Made by a program: the position numbers and the translations under genes
From: Oscillatoriophycideae cyanobacterium NC_groundwater_1537_Pr4_S-0.65um_50_18
Lineage (GTDB): Bacteria > Cyanobacteriota > Cyanobacteriia > Elainellales > Elainellaceae
DNA length: 64,000 nt
Direction: 5' to 3'
Assembly: GCA_016208305.1 (NCBI GenBank)
Contig: JACQYI010000009.1
Span: forward strand, 778,604-842,603
The notes under the pieces: generated by a model
What the model was told of the DNA's origin: nothing
The model's database searches: none
The model's input: the letters and a program-made list of their open reading frames with translations, nothing else
In this document: piece by piece, positions 26,986 to 35,531 of the stretch
Position numbering within the stretch: position 1 is the stretch's first letter
Layout: each line of letters starts with the position of its first letter

Positions 26986-27891
26986 ATGACCGCCTATCGG
27001 ACTAACCCCATGACGCAGCTTCCTGTTCCAGCCAGCCCCTCGCTTGAGGCAACGGCACCTTCTGAGACTCCGCCCATTCGGCTGCTTGTGCTCGATCTCG
27101 ATGGCACGATCGTCGGATCATCCAATCAAATTCGACCCACGGTGAAACGGGCGATTCAGGCGGTGCAGGCAAAAGGAGTGCAAGTGGCGATCGCCACAGG
27201 ACGCATGTATCGATCGGCGTTGCGGTTTCATCAAGATCTGGGTTCATTGCTGCCGTTGATGAGCTACCAGGGCGCGCTGATTAAGCATCCTGCTGATGAG
27301 GTGATCTCGCGTCATCTGACGGTTCCCAAAGATCTGGCGGTGCAGCTCTTGGATTATTTTGACCAGCCTGATCTGCGGCAGCGGCTGTCGGTTCATGCCT
27401 ACATTGACGATCGCCTCTATGTGCGAGAACTCACGCCTGACTCAGTTGAGTATGCCAAACGCAGCAATATTGAGCCGATCGTGGCAGGCCGTCTGCAAGA
27501 CGTGGTGGCAGAACGGGAGCCAACAAAGCTATTGGCGCTCTGTGAGCAGCCTGCGCTAATTGATCAAGTATTGGTTTCGCTGGGGCAACTCTACAGCCCG
27601 GAGCAGCTTTACTTTACCAAGTCGGTTGCCACCTTTTTTGAGGCCACCCATCCTAACGCCAACAAAGGCAATGCGGTGCAGTATCTAGCAGAAACCGTCT
27701 TGGGATTGCGATCGGAGAATGTAATGGCGATCGGCGATAATTTCAACGATCTGGAGATGATTCAGTATGCCGGGGTGGGGGTGGCGATGGGCGGTGCGCC
27801 AGATGCCGTGAAAGCACAGGCGAACTGGGTTGCTCCAGATGTAGAGGCGGATGGGGCAGTGGCAGCGATCGAGCAGTTTGTTTTGCGGTGA
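26986..27891 (+). CDS. HAD-superfamily phosphatase, Cof type
   Basis: 301 residues. HAD motif I is VLDLDGTIVGSS (nucleophile Asp in the first D). The C2B cap region of the Cof subfamily follows, then motif IV IGDNFNDLEMIQYAG with the Mg-binding acids, and the final GVAMGGAPDAVKAQANWV. Cof-type enzymes dephosphorylate sugar phosphates or other small phosphate esters; the substrate cannot be told from sequence. The ATG at 26986 gives an N-terminal extension of about 25 residues before the core; a second ATG 24 bp downstream is an alternative. Divergent from sppA. Confidence 0.9.
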   Translation: MTAYRTNPMTQLPVPASPSLEATAPSETPPIRLLVLDLDGTIVGSSNQIRPTVKRAIQAVQAKGVQVAIATGRMYRSALRFHQDLGSLLPLMSYQGALIKHPADEVISRHLTVPKDLAVQLLDYFDQPDLRQRLSVHAYIDDRLYVRELTPDSVEYAKRSNIEPIVAGRLQDVVAEREPTKLLALCEQPALIDQVLVSLGQLYSPEQLYFTKSVATFFEATHPNANKGNAVQYLAETVLGLRSENVMAIGDNFNDLEMIQYAGVGVAMGGAPDAVKAQANWVAPDVEADGAVAAIEQFVLR

Positions 27892-27911
27892 TTTGCGGCG
27901 ATCGGTCTGGC

Positions 27912-29981
27912 TTAAAGTGGGGATTTTAGCATCCGGTCTTCAATCCCTGCCCAAGTTTTTTCCGACACGCGCACGGCGGCTTCTTTGCAGCGCACCATGA
28001 GTTCATTGGCATAGAAGTAGTTTTGTAGGGCAGTCAGCTCTTCCTCAGAAAGCTTGACCAGTTCAGGATCAAGATTAATGGCTTCAAACCAGAGTTGGAG
28101 AATGCGATTGACAAAGGCTTGACGAACTGGATAAGGCTGAGCACGATCTGGAACCTCAGCTTTCAGTGTCTTAAGCCGAGCCATAAGAGTTTTGAAGTTA
28201 ACGGACTGTAAAATTTTTATTTTATGATATTCGTGGGTGAGGTCGAAGAAGAAGTCGAGGACGCGGGTAGGGACGAGGCTGAGGTCGAGGTCGAGCGCAA
28301 GGACGAGGCTGTAGTCGAGGTCGCGGTCGCGGTTGAGAGCGCGGTTGAAGACGAGGGCGAGGCTGAGGCGGTGGTCGCGGTCGCGGTTAAGGACGCGGGC
28401 AAGAACGATCGCCCCAACTCTCTTAGCCGCAGGCTTATACTCTCCCTCTGAACCCTCTGTTGCTTTATCTGCCCAAGCCAAAAGCGCTTTCAACTTTAAT
28501 GTATTGATATAGCTTTGTGCAGTCTTTTCCATTGCCTCCAGCAGCCGATCGGCATTCCGCATGGAGCCTGAGACCAGGAAAAATACTTCTCGCCAGCGCT
28601 GCTCTGTCAGGTGATACTCTGCCAGCTCTTGAATTTTGTCTTCCTGAACGATGTATTGCGCCACCAGATATTCTTGCAGCGTCAGATGAGAAAACGAGAA
28701 AATATCCTCGGCACGTTCCACTAAAATGCCCTGCTGAACGGCAATTGCATCTAGCACTGCCTTGCCATCCAGATATTTCGGCTTGTCTACCGTATCGGCC
28801 AGAAACGCCTTGATCTGCGCCACCAGATCTTCCTGCCGGAAAAAAAGCTGATCGTTGACAAACCCCTGATAGGCGATTTCTGACAGCAGCACCTTTTCTA
28901 GATCGGTATTCAAGCCCTGATAAATTTCACCTGGCGTAATCCGCTTCTCGGCTGCCCATTCCTCCAGCAAAATATCCAGCGCCTTGCGGTAAAGGGTAGC
29001 GCGTTTACTGGGGAAGCCCTGAGTCCGGTCATAGACCAAGCAGAGGAAGGTCAGCAGTAGAGGAGTATGGGCAAGTTCTTTGGCGGCTTTGTTGCCTGCC
29101 TCGTTCAAAATCTCCCAGCATTTCTCAGCCGTTTTTGCCTGTTTATCCAAGTCTGACTGAAACCAGTTGCAGATAAACTGCTGGATCTGTGCGTCATCAA
29201 AATCGGCCAGCTCAATATCGCGGAATTTGGTAAAGGTAGAGCGATAGGCGGCTAAGCGACAGGAGGCAATAAAGCGGTTTTGTTCATATTGCGTTACGAA
29301 GTTTTGAATCGCTTCCATGACGGCATTTAGAGTCGCCTTGGGCACTTCGTCTAGCCCATCCAGCAAAATCAGCAGCTTGCCTTGCTCTAGGGCTTTGGCA
29401 GCAAACTGACCCGATTCTGGAAAGCCGAAATGCTGGAATTCTTCAGCGATCGCCTTTTTCAAATCTACCTGAGTTTGATTAAATCGCTTTAGCTCCAGAA
29501 AGACGGGAATACACTCATGCCCATAATTCCCGGTTTTTCCTTGCAGTGCTGCCAAGCCAACACGTCGTAGGTAGGTAGATTTTCCGGCTCCGGGCGCACC
29601 CAGCACCATCAGGTACTGCTGCTCGTTGGCGACCACTGCTCCTCCCAGCTTGGAAGATTCCTGGGTCTGAAATCTGCGCCGTTGCCCCTCTCGATAAGTT
29701 TCCTCCAGAGATGCTAGCGAAGCAAACTGTCGGATGCTGAGGGAATCTAGAAACCGGACATAGGTGTAGATCTGCTCTAGTTCAACGGCTTGCTGCATCC
29801 CCAGCAGCTTTAGCCTGCCGTAGCGCGATCGATATTTTTCCTCATATTTCTTCAGAGCCGCCGCAGCCTGACGGCGATCGCTCACAGACTGAGCTACCGT
29901 GCCGCCCACCTTTTTGGCAATATCGACCACAATGCCAACCAAACCTCCGGCGATCGGGTCAACAAACGGCTCCATAGTCAT
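27912..29981 (-). CDS. NACHT-domain STAND NTPase with a repetitive C-terminal tract
   Basis: 689 residues. A short hydrophobic N-terminus (10-30) and a helical region precede a NACHT NTPase: Walker A GAPGAGKST (128-136), Walker B LLILLDGLDEVP (204-214), sensor-like FIASCRLAAYRS, and the PLLLTFLCLVYDRTQGFPSKRATLYRKALDILL block. A FSHLTLQEYLVAQYI motif ends the winged-helix part, as in fungal and bacterial NACHT proteins. From about 520 to 585 the protein becomes a run of NRDRD/LALDLDL-type alternations encoded by codons nearly all ending in C. After that, ordinary sequence resumes to the C-terminus. Bacterial NACHT proteins include antiphage sensors, but many are of unknown role; no effector domain is visible here. 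The 221-aa-type gene upstream reads the same way. Confidence 0.85.
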   Translation of the reverse strand: MTMEPFVDPIAGGLVGIVVDIAKKVGGTVAQSVSDRRQAAAALKKYEEKYRSRYGRLKLLGMQQAVELEQIYTYVRFLDSLSIRQFASLASLEETYREGQRRRFQTQESSKLGGAVVANEQQYLMVLGAPGAGKSTYLRRVGLAALQGKTGNYGHECIPVFLELKRFNQTQVDLKKAIAEEFQHFGFPESGQFAAKALEQGKLLILLDGLDEVPKATLNAVMEAIQNFVTQYEQNRFIASCRLAAYRSTFTKFRDIELADFDDAQIQQFICNWFQSDLDKQAKTAEKCWEILNEAGNKAAKELAHTPLLLTFLCLVYDRTQGFPSKRATLYRKALDILLEEWAAEKRITPGEIYQGLNTDLEKVLLSEIAYQGFVNDQLFFRQEDLVAQIKAFLADTVDKPKYLDGKAVLDAIAVQQGILVERAEDIFSFSHLTLQEYLVAQYIVQEDKIQELAEYHLTEQRWREVFFLVSGSMRNADRLLEAMEKTAQSYINTLKLKALLAWADKATEGSEGEYKPAAKRVGAIVLARVLNRDRDHRLSLALVFNRALNRDRDLDYSLVLALDLDLSLVPTRVLDFFFDLTHEYHKIKILQSVNFKTLMARLKTLKAEVPDRAQPYPVRQAFVNRILQLWFEAINLDPELVKLSEEELTALQNYFYANELMVRCKEAAVRVSEKTWAGIEDRMLKSPL
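28224..28420. repeat. Six-base-periodic NNC tract inside the NACHT gene
   Basis: On the plus strand GAGGTC, GCGGTC and GAGGCT units alternate over about 195 bp. On the coding strand almost every codon is NNC (AAC, CGC, GAC, CTC, GTC). All frames are open here, which produces the false reverse-frame proteins. The regular period suggests slippage-driven expansion and contraction. Confidence 0.75.
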
Positions 29982-30085
29982 AGGGCTACGCTCTTGCGGG
30001 GGTTAAGGGTTAGCGTAACCCAAAGCTCTTAAGGTTGGCGAGATCTACCCATAATCAAAATGATCTGACCAATGACCTGACAACA

Positions 30086-30139
30086 GGGGCGAGTTGAGAT
30101 GACCTGTAGTGTCGTCACCGTGATGCCAAAACTCGCCCC
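30086..30139 (-). terminator. Inverted repeat between the 202-aa unknown gene and the NACHT gene
   Basis: GGGGCGAGTT at 30086-30095 is exactly complementary to AACTCGCCCC at 30130-30139, with a 34-nt loop. It sits just downstream of the unknown gene on the minus strand. There is no T run, so terminator function is uncertain; it could also be an mRNA stabiliser. Confidence 0.4.
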
Positions 30140-30165
30140 AGAGACAGGCTACAGATTTCCACCCT

Positions 30166-30774
30166 CTAGTTTCCACCTTCTAGGCAAAAGCAAAAATCAT
30201 CTAAAGTGAGCTGACCATCAAAGGCATGGAGCGTCACCCGATGGATATTGGCGGCTCTCAAGATCAGTTGGGCATTGGGAGCATGGCGCGACTCTGAATC
30301 GGCTGTGTCTTGCAACAGATTTGCCCCAGCGGTTTCCGTCGATGCGATCGCCTGATTATCTGCATCAAACGCCGTCAGCACCGCCCGACGCGAGCTGGTG
30401 ATAAACCCGCTGACAAAGCTAGCAGGGCGCAAAAACGTGATCTCCAGGTAGCCATTTTTGGGAGCACTCATCAGCACCATGCTACCTGAGTAAGCCGGAT
30501 AGCCAGGGTTAGAAGGACGTAGCGCGATCGCATTGGCAAACACAACGCCCCAAGCTTCAAACTGGCGCTCAACCGATTCAAAGCAGTTCAGATTTTCCAT
30601 ATCGAGTCGAATGCAAGTTGCATTGCAAGTCACCCCTCGATCCCGATCTTGGACTTGGGACGATGCAGAAGGCGTGCCTCCCGCCAAGTCAACTGCTTCT
30701 GCTAGATCAATCCAAGGATTGACTTGTCTAAAGGGCAGAGTTTGCTCAACCCATAAGCTTAGTGATTCAGCCAT
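30166..30774 (-). CDS. Hypothetical protein with a beta-sandwich-like domain
   Basis: About 202 residues from ATG 30774 (MAESLSLWVEQ), which has GAGGGAG a few bases upstream; the frame stays open to 30831. After an acidic N-terminal stretch comes a region resembling a carbohydrate-binding or jelly-roll domain: GVVFANAIALRPSNPGYPAYSGS, then ITFLRPASFVSGFITSSRRAVLTAFDADNQ, then LHAFDGQLTLDDFCF. Four Cys occur in the first half and one or two at the end. No signal peptide or PEP-CTERM sorting motif is visible. I do not recognise a named family. It is co-directional with the NACHT gene 185 bp downstream, but an inverted repeat between them argues against simple co-transcription. Confidence 0.65.
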   Translation of the reverse strand: MAESLSLWVEQTLPFRQVNPWIDLAEAVDLAGGTPSASSQVQDRDRGVTCNATCIRLDMENLNCFESVERQFEAWGVVFANAIALRPSNPGYPAYSGSMVLMSAPKNGYLEITFLRPASFVSGFITSSRRAVLTAFDADNQAIASTETAGANLLQDTADSESRHAPNAQLILRAANIHRVTLHAFDGQLTLDDFCFCLEGGN

Positions 30775-30831
30775 AGCTCCCTCAACAGTGTCCATCGTCA
30801 TAGAAAAACCCAGTTGCTGTCCTGCAATCAA

Positions 30832-31656
30832 GGACAGAGCCTGGTTGCCTAAAGTTTTTTCTTTGGCAAAGGGTTAACTAACAGAAATCATTATGCAGCA
30901 CCAGCTCATCTGGATCACCAGATTCAACTGCACAATTTTTCAGTTACCCTTTTCAAGCAGCAGGCAGCTCAACAGGTTTGGTCAAAAATTCATGTGTGTT
31001 TAATTCAAGCGCCAGTTCTAATCAGACTCCGGCCTATGGCAATGCAACCCAAGCGCTATTAATCTGTCGATCTTCTAACAAGTTTCTAACGATCTGCTAA
31101 CAACTGCCTTTTGCAGAACGCTGGGGCTATCAACCGAACCTGACGCTGCTGATTTTATCGTCATCTCTGGCCACGCTAGCCCTCAAAAAAACGCGATTCG
31201 CCTGAATCAACCTGACCCAGATCGAGGCGATGCACTTATAGATGAAATTATGACTGATTGGCTCACTGCATGCGCTCAAGCTGCACAGTTCGTAATGTTA
31301 TGCCGATGAGGCAGAACCTTTGAACTTCGATCGCTGGGCTTCGATCGTTTATAGTTTTGGTATAAAACACCGCTTTGAAGCGGATACCGAACCCACGGTA
31401 TAACCTATCTGTGTCAGGAAGCAGTTTATCGAAGGAATAGCGGACTTGAGATACCACTCCTTTCACACCCTTTGTATTCACACCATCTGCAACAGAATCT
31501 AGCACAGTTCCTGGATTGGGTGGTGTTGCGACTTGACTATCTACTTTGCAAAAGTCTACTTTTCAAAGAGTAAATCGCGCAAAAAGTAAATCGCAGGTCT
31601 CAACCATTACCCCTTGATTCGTCACATTACATTTCTGCGGCAAGGTAATTTTCTGT
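30832..31656. other. Gene-poor 825-bp region with possible coding remnants
   Basis: No intact gene. Two open stretches look like decayed coding sequence. One is a plus-strand frame with no start codon, about 31060-31310, reading ADFIVISGHASPQKNAIRLN and onward. The other is a minus-strand frame 31263-31505, containing DGVNTKGVKGVVSQVRYSF, that stays open further upstream without a good start. Neither has a recognisable family. A direct repeat AGTAAATCGC occurs near 31569-31603 upstream of the hydrolase gene. Confidence 0.35.
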
Positions 31657-32562
31657 ATGATTCAGCCCCCTGGTTTTAGTCAACAGGCGCTCAATACCAG
31701 CTTGGGCACGCTCATCTACTACAGCGCTGACTCAGCCTTTTGGCAAGAAGGAAAGTCCCAGCCTTCAGATGGCCCCGATCTGCGTCCGCCCCTAGTATTC
31801 CTTCATGGCTTTGGGGGTGGATCTTCCGCCTATGAATGGTCAAAAGTGTATCCCGCCTTTGCGATCGACTATCACGTGCTTGCGCCTGACCTATTGGGAT
31901 GGGGGCGATCGGAGCATCTCTCTCGCGGCTATCAGGTTGAAGACTATTTGACGACCATTAAAGAATTTCTAGAGCAGTTGTGTCCTCAGCCTACTACTGT
32001 GGTGGCCTCTTCCCTAACGGCTGCGATGCTGGTGCGGGTGGCGATCGCTTATCCCAAGCTATTCAAGTCTTTGATCTTGACATCTCCTTCAGGTCTGTCC
32101 GATTTTGAGAAGGACTACAGCCGCACCTTTTTTGCTCAGTTGGTCAGCACGCCTGTCCTCGATCGCATCCTCTATAGCACTGGCTTAGCAACCAGTGGCG
32201 GCATTCGCAGCTTCTTAGAAAAGCGGCAATTTGCCCGCGCTAATCGGGTGTCGCAAGAAATGGTAGATGCCTACCTCACCTCGGCGCAGCAGCCCAAAGC
32301 CGAATATAGCGCCCTTTCTTTTGTCCGGGGCGACTTGTGCTTTGATCTGGCGGAATATCTGCCGCGATTGACCACTCCCACGGCGATCCTATGGGGCAAA
32401 CAGTGTCAGTTCACCAGCTACGAAATTGGGCAGCGGTTAGCAGAGCTAAACCCCAAGGCGATCAAGGTTCTAGAAATTCTAGAGGATGTGGGACTCACGC
32501 CGCACTTAGAGCTTCCGGCCGTGACGATCGGCTTAATTCGCAAGTTTTTGGCGATGCTGTGA
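31657..32562 (+). CDS. Alpha/beta-fold hydrolase
   Basis: 301 residues. The oxyanion-hole motif VFLHGFGGGSSAYEW (about 48-61) is followed by VLAPDLLGWGRSEH. The nucleophile elbow reads VVASSLTAAM, with Ser119 as the likely nucleophile in a non-classical ASSLT instead of GxSxG. The acid and His are probably in the last third (LWGKQCQFTSYEIG and GLTPHLELPAV). The family covers esterases, epoxide hydrolases and carotenoid or chlorophyll-related hydrolases; no substrate is implied. Stand-alone gene, terminated by a long palindrome at 32604-32637. Confidence 0.85.
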   Translation: MIQPPGFSQQALNTSLGTLIYYSADSAFWQEGKSQPSDGPDLRPPLVFLHGFGGGSSAYEWSKVYPAFAIDYHVLAPDLLGWGRSEHLSRGYQVEDYLTTIKEFLEQLCPQPTTVVASSLTAAMLVRVAIAYPKLFKSLILTSPSGLSDFEKDYSRTFFAQLVSTPVLDRILYSTGLATSGGIRSFLEKRQFARANRVSQEMVDAYLTSAQQPKAEYSALSFVRGDLCFDLAEYLPRLTTPTAILWGKQCQFTSYEIGQRLAELNPKAIKVLEILEDVGLTPHLELPAVTIGLIRKFLAML

Positions 32563-32603
32563 TCGCTGATTAAGGCTGTATTCACCCCAGCGGCTAGGAC
32601 GGA

Positions 32604-32637
32604 GATATTTTTGAGGGTGCGCGCCCTCAAAAATATC
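32604..32637. terminator. Perfect palindrome between convergent genes
   Basis: GATATTTTTGAGGG and CCCTCAAAAATATC are exact complements around a TGCGCG loop. It lies between the ends of the hydrolase (plus) and rarA (minus) genes and probably terminates both; it may also belong to the palindromic repeat family with GCGC centres in this genome. Confidence 0.7.
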
Positions 32638-32659
32638 CTAAACCCAATAATCAAGACTA

Positions 32660-34855
32660 CTAAGCGGCAGGAATCTGGTAGAAGGCGATCGCGCTTTCCC
32701 AGGAAACCACCCGATTGGCCAACTGCTGGGTCATGGCTTTGCGAACGGCTGCCACCTCTTTTTCGGCAAGCGATCGCCGCAGATGAACGGCATAGCTGGG
32801 ACGATCGCCCCCTGTGCTAAACCAGTGATCCAGTAAGGCTGCGGTGATGCGTAAATCGGTGGCATAGTGTTCGAGCTGCATAGCGGCGGGCGCGATCGCC
32901 TGGAACTGCTCTAGCAATTGATCTGCCGCCCAGTTGACGATCGGATCAGCAGTATTTTGGTAAATGGCTTCTTCAGCAGCCGTCAGACGCAGGAGTAGCT
33001 TGGGTGGCAGTGAACCTGCCTCTAGCAGCCGATACAGCCGCTGCGTTTGGCTCGAAACCGTTTCTGCCAGCAGAATTTGCCCCTGGGGATGCAGTCTGGG
33101 GATCAGCGATCGCACCACGGCTGCTTTGTCAGAGGCAGCCAGCAAAACATTACGCCCGATGATGCGATCGAATTTCAGCTCAGGCCACTGCTGCGGCAAA
33201 TCTGGCAGGGTAGCAGGCAAAATGACAGGACGCGATAGCTCAGGCAGCTTTGCCGCCTGCTCCTGCAAAGCTTGGGCATCGGCTGCATTCCAGGCGCAGG
33301 CATAGACGCCGCCTTCCGGAACACGCCGTACCGCCTCCCAAGTGAGCAAACCGCTACCCGCATGCAGATCCCAAATCACATGGTGGCGCTGCGGACTAGC
33401 CAGAGAGAAAAGGCGATCGCGGACTTCTGCTAATCTTTCGCCCACCTGGCTTAGGGTGCGTTGCAGCCAGCGATCCATACCAGAATGAGTTGGGCTAAAG
33501 GTTAGGACTTCCGGCAGCGCCATGCCTTCTACAGCGGCCAACTGCGCCTCTCGCCGCTGTGCCACCTGCTGCTGAATCTGATGCTCATAGCCGCGATCGC
33601 TAGGCTGATAGAAGACTTGTCCTTGCAGGCTGCTAGGCAAATATTGCTGCGCCACCCAATGCTCTCGATAGGAATGGGGATAGAGGTAGTTTGCGCCATG
33701 CCCAAAGCTGTGTTTGTCGCGGTTAGAGTCGCGCAGGGGGCTAGGCACTTCGGTTTCGCGCTCTTGCTCTACGGCGGCTAAGGCATCAAAAAAGCCCATG
33801 ACGCTATTGGATTTGGGAGCCGTTGCCAGGTACAGCGCCGCCTGCGCCAGCGGATAGCGACCTTCTGGCATCCCGACGCGATCGAAGGTTTCGGCACAGG
33901 CATTGACGATGACGACGGCCTGGGGATCGGCTAGTCCCACATCTTCTCCGGCCAAAATCAGCATGCGCCGGAAGATGAAACGCGGATCTTCTCCGGCATA
34001 GACCATGCGCGCCAGCCAATATAGGGCGGCATCGGCATCTGATCCCCGTAGGCTCTTGATAAAGGCGCTAATCGTGTCGAAATGCACATCCCCTTCTTTG
34101 TCATAGAGGACGGCACGCTGCTGAATCGATTCTTCAGCGATCGCCATCGAAACCCGAATCACACCATCGGCATCGGCGGGGGTGGTTTCTACCGCCAGTT
34201 CTAGGGCATTCAGCAGGGCGCGAGCATCCCCATTGGCAACATTGACCAGATGAGCGCGGGCATCGGCCTCAATGTGGACTTTGAGCTGGCCATAGCCCTG
34301 CTCCCGATCTTGCAAAGTTTGATCAATCACCCGTTCTAGATCTTCTGGCTGCAATGGCTTGAGCTGAAAAATCCGCGATCGGCTCACCAGCGCTTTATTC
34401 ACCTCAAAGTAGGGGTTCTCGGTTGTGGCTCCAATCAAAATTACGGTGCCATTTTCGACCCAGGGCAGCAAGGCATCCTGCTGGGCTTTGTTAAACCGAT
34501 GCACTTCATCAACAAATAAAATGGTGCGCTGGCTATACATGCCGCGCTTTTCTTGGGCTGTGGCGATCGCCTCACGAATTTCCTTGACCCCCGCCAGTAC
34601 GGCATTGATAGAGATGAAGTGGGCACGGGTGGTGTTGGCTATAATCCTGGCCAGGGTTGTCTTTCCGGTGCCGGGTGCCCCATAAAAAATCAGCGAAGAG
34701 ATCTGATCGGCTTGAATGGCGCGGCGCAGCAACCGCCCTTGCCCAATGATGTGATCTTGTCCAATAAATTCATCCAGCGATCGCGGTCGCATCCGGGCGG
34801 CCAGGGGTGCTTCGGTGTCAATCAAATGCTGGCGATGTTGCTCAAACAAAGACAT
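32660..34855 (-). CDS. rarA: RarA/MgsA AAA+ ATPase fused to a methyltransferase-like domain
   Basis: 731 residues. Residues 1-430 are replication-associated recombination protein A: RPRSLDEFIGQDHIIG, Walker A GAPGTGKT (59-66), Walker B ILFVDEVHRFNKAQQD, sensor IGATTENPYFEVN, and the C-terminal YWLARMVYAGEDPRFIFRR and SYREHWVAQQYLP blocks. Alone, RarA is about 430-450 residues. The remaining 280 residues carry HHVIWDLHAGSGLLTWEAVRR, which looks like the SAM-binding motif I of a class I methyltransferase. RarA acts at stalled replication forks. A methyltransferase on the same chain is known in cyanobacterial annotations but its substrate is not. Whether the second domain is active cannot be judged by eye. 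Confidence 0.9.
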   Translation of the reverse strand: MSLFEQHRQHLIDTEAPLAARMRPRSLDEFIGQDHIIGQGRLLRRAIQADQISSLIFYGAPGTGKTTLARIIANTTRAHFISINAVLAGVKEIREAIATAQEKRGMYSQRTILFVDEVHRFNKAQQDALLPWVENGTVILIGATTENPYFEVNKALVSRSRIFQLKPLQPEDLERVIDQTLQDREQGYGQLKVHIEADARAHLVNVANGDARALLNALELAVETTPADADGVIRVSMAIAEESIQQRAVLYDKEGDVHFDTISAFIKSLRGSDADAALYWLARMVYAGEDPRFIFRRMLILAGEDVGLADPQAVVIVNACAETFDRVGMPEGRYPLAQAALYLATAPKSNSVMGFFDALAAVEQERETEVPSPLRDSNRDKHSFGHGANYLYPHSYREHWVAQQYLPSSLQGQVFYQPSDRGYEHQIQQQVAQRREAQLAAVEGMALPEVLTFSPTHSGMDRWLQRTLSQVGERLAEVRDRLFSLASPQRHHVIWDLHAGSGLLTWEAVRRVPEGGVYACAWNAADAQALQEQAAKLPELSRPVILPATLPDLPQQWPELKFDRIIGRNVLLAASDKAAVVRSLIPRLHPQGQILLAETVSSQTQRLYRLLEAGSLPPKLLLRLTAAEEAIYQNTADPIVNWAADQLLEQFQAIAPAAMQLEHYATDLRITAALLDHWFSTGGDRPSYAVHLRRSLAEKEVAAVRKAMTQQLANRVVSWESAIAFYQIPAA

Positions 34856-34912
34856 GGCTACTGTTTACTAGAGGCGATCATTGGAGGCGATCGCACTATA
34901 TCGCACCCTGCC

Positions 34913-35512
34913 TCACCAAACGATCGCCATCTCTAACTCAAATCCCGGCAAGACGGCTTCACCCGACAACGTCACGGGATTCTCTACCGTTTCTACAGCC
35001 TCACCCTGCCGATAAATCTCAACCTGGCGAGACAATCGATCGATCAGCCAGCCCAGCCGCACGCCGCTTTCCAGATATTCGCGCATTTTGGCTTGCAGGT
35101 CAGAAAGAGAATCGCTGGGAGACATCAGCTCCAGCACAAAATCAGGGGCGATCGGCGGAAACTTCTCTTTTTGCTCAGCGGTCAGCGCATCCCAGCGATC
35201 TTGGCGCACCCAGGCAATGTCAGGCGAACGATTCCCACCCCCCGGCAGCTTAAAGCCTGTCGAAGAGTCAAATAATTTGCCTAGCTTGGCTTGCCGATTC
35301 CAAAAAACAAACTCCCCAGCAATTTCAATGTTTCGATTACCTGTTTCCCCGCCTGTAGGTGACATAATCACTAAGTCTCCCCGACTGTTGCGTTCAAATT
35401 TGATATCTGGATTAGTACGGCACAGCTCATAGAACTGGTCGTCCTGCATGTCCAGCACTCTTCGTAGGTCAACGGTGTAGACAGTCATAGGGCTTGGGGC
35501 AGAGATCGGCAT
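34913..35512 (-). CDS. Uma2-family (DUF820) endonuclease-like protein
   Basis: About 199 residues from ATG 35512; the open frame runs on to 35626 but that part overlaps the upstream glycosyltransferase gene. A second ATG at residue 9 (MTVYTVDLRR) is possible. The fold is the PD-(D/E)XK-like Uma2 type: SPDIAWVRQDRW, then APDFVLELMSPSDSLSDLQAKM, with the Asp and Glu that would form the metal site, followed by GVRLGWLIDRLSRQVEIYR. Uma2 proteins are very numerous in cyanobacteria; their role is unknown and they are often near mobile DNA. It lies 19 bp after the glycosyltransferase-TPR gene on the same strand. Confidence 0.88.
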   Translation of the reverse strand: MPISAPSPMTVYTVDLRRVLDMQDDQFYELCRTNPDIKFERNSRGDLVIMSPTGGETGNRNIEIAGEFVFWNRQAKLGKLFDSSTGFKLPGGGNRSPDIAWVRQDRWDALTAEQKEKFPPIAPDFVLELMSPSDSLSDLQAKMREYLESGVRLGWLIDRLSRQVEIYRQGEAVETVENPVTLSGEAVLPGFELEMAIVW

Positions 35513-35531
35513 AGCCTCATGATAACGCCAG

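Noticed and set aside
28217..28451. Ala/Ser/Thr-rich (minus) and Glu/Val-rich (plus) frames in the NACHT gene
   Set aside because: Products of the six-base repeat being open in all frames; the NACHT frame continues through with homologous ends on both sides.
32660..34855. Possibility that the RarA fusion is two genes joined by a frameshift
   Set aside because: The frame is uninterrupted through the junction and the second domain is in one continuous reading frame without an internal ribosome binding site that I could see.
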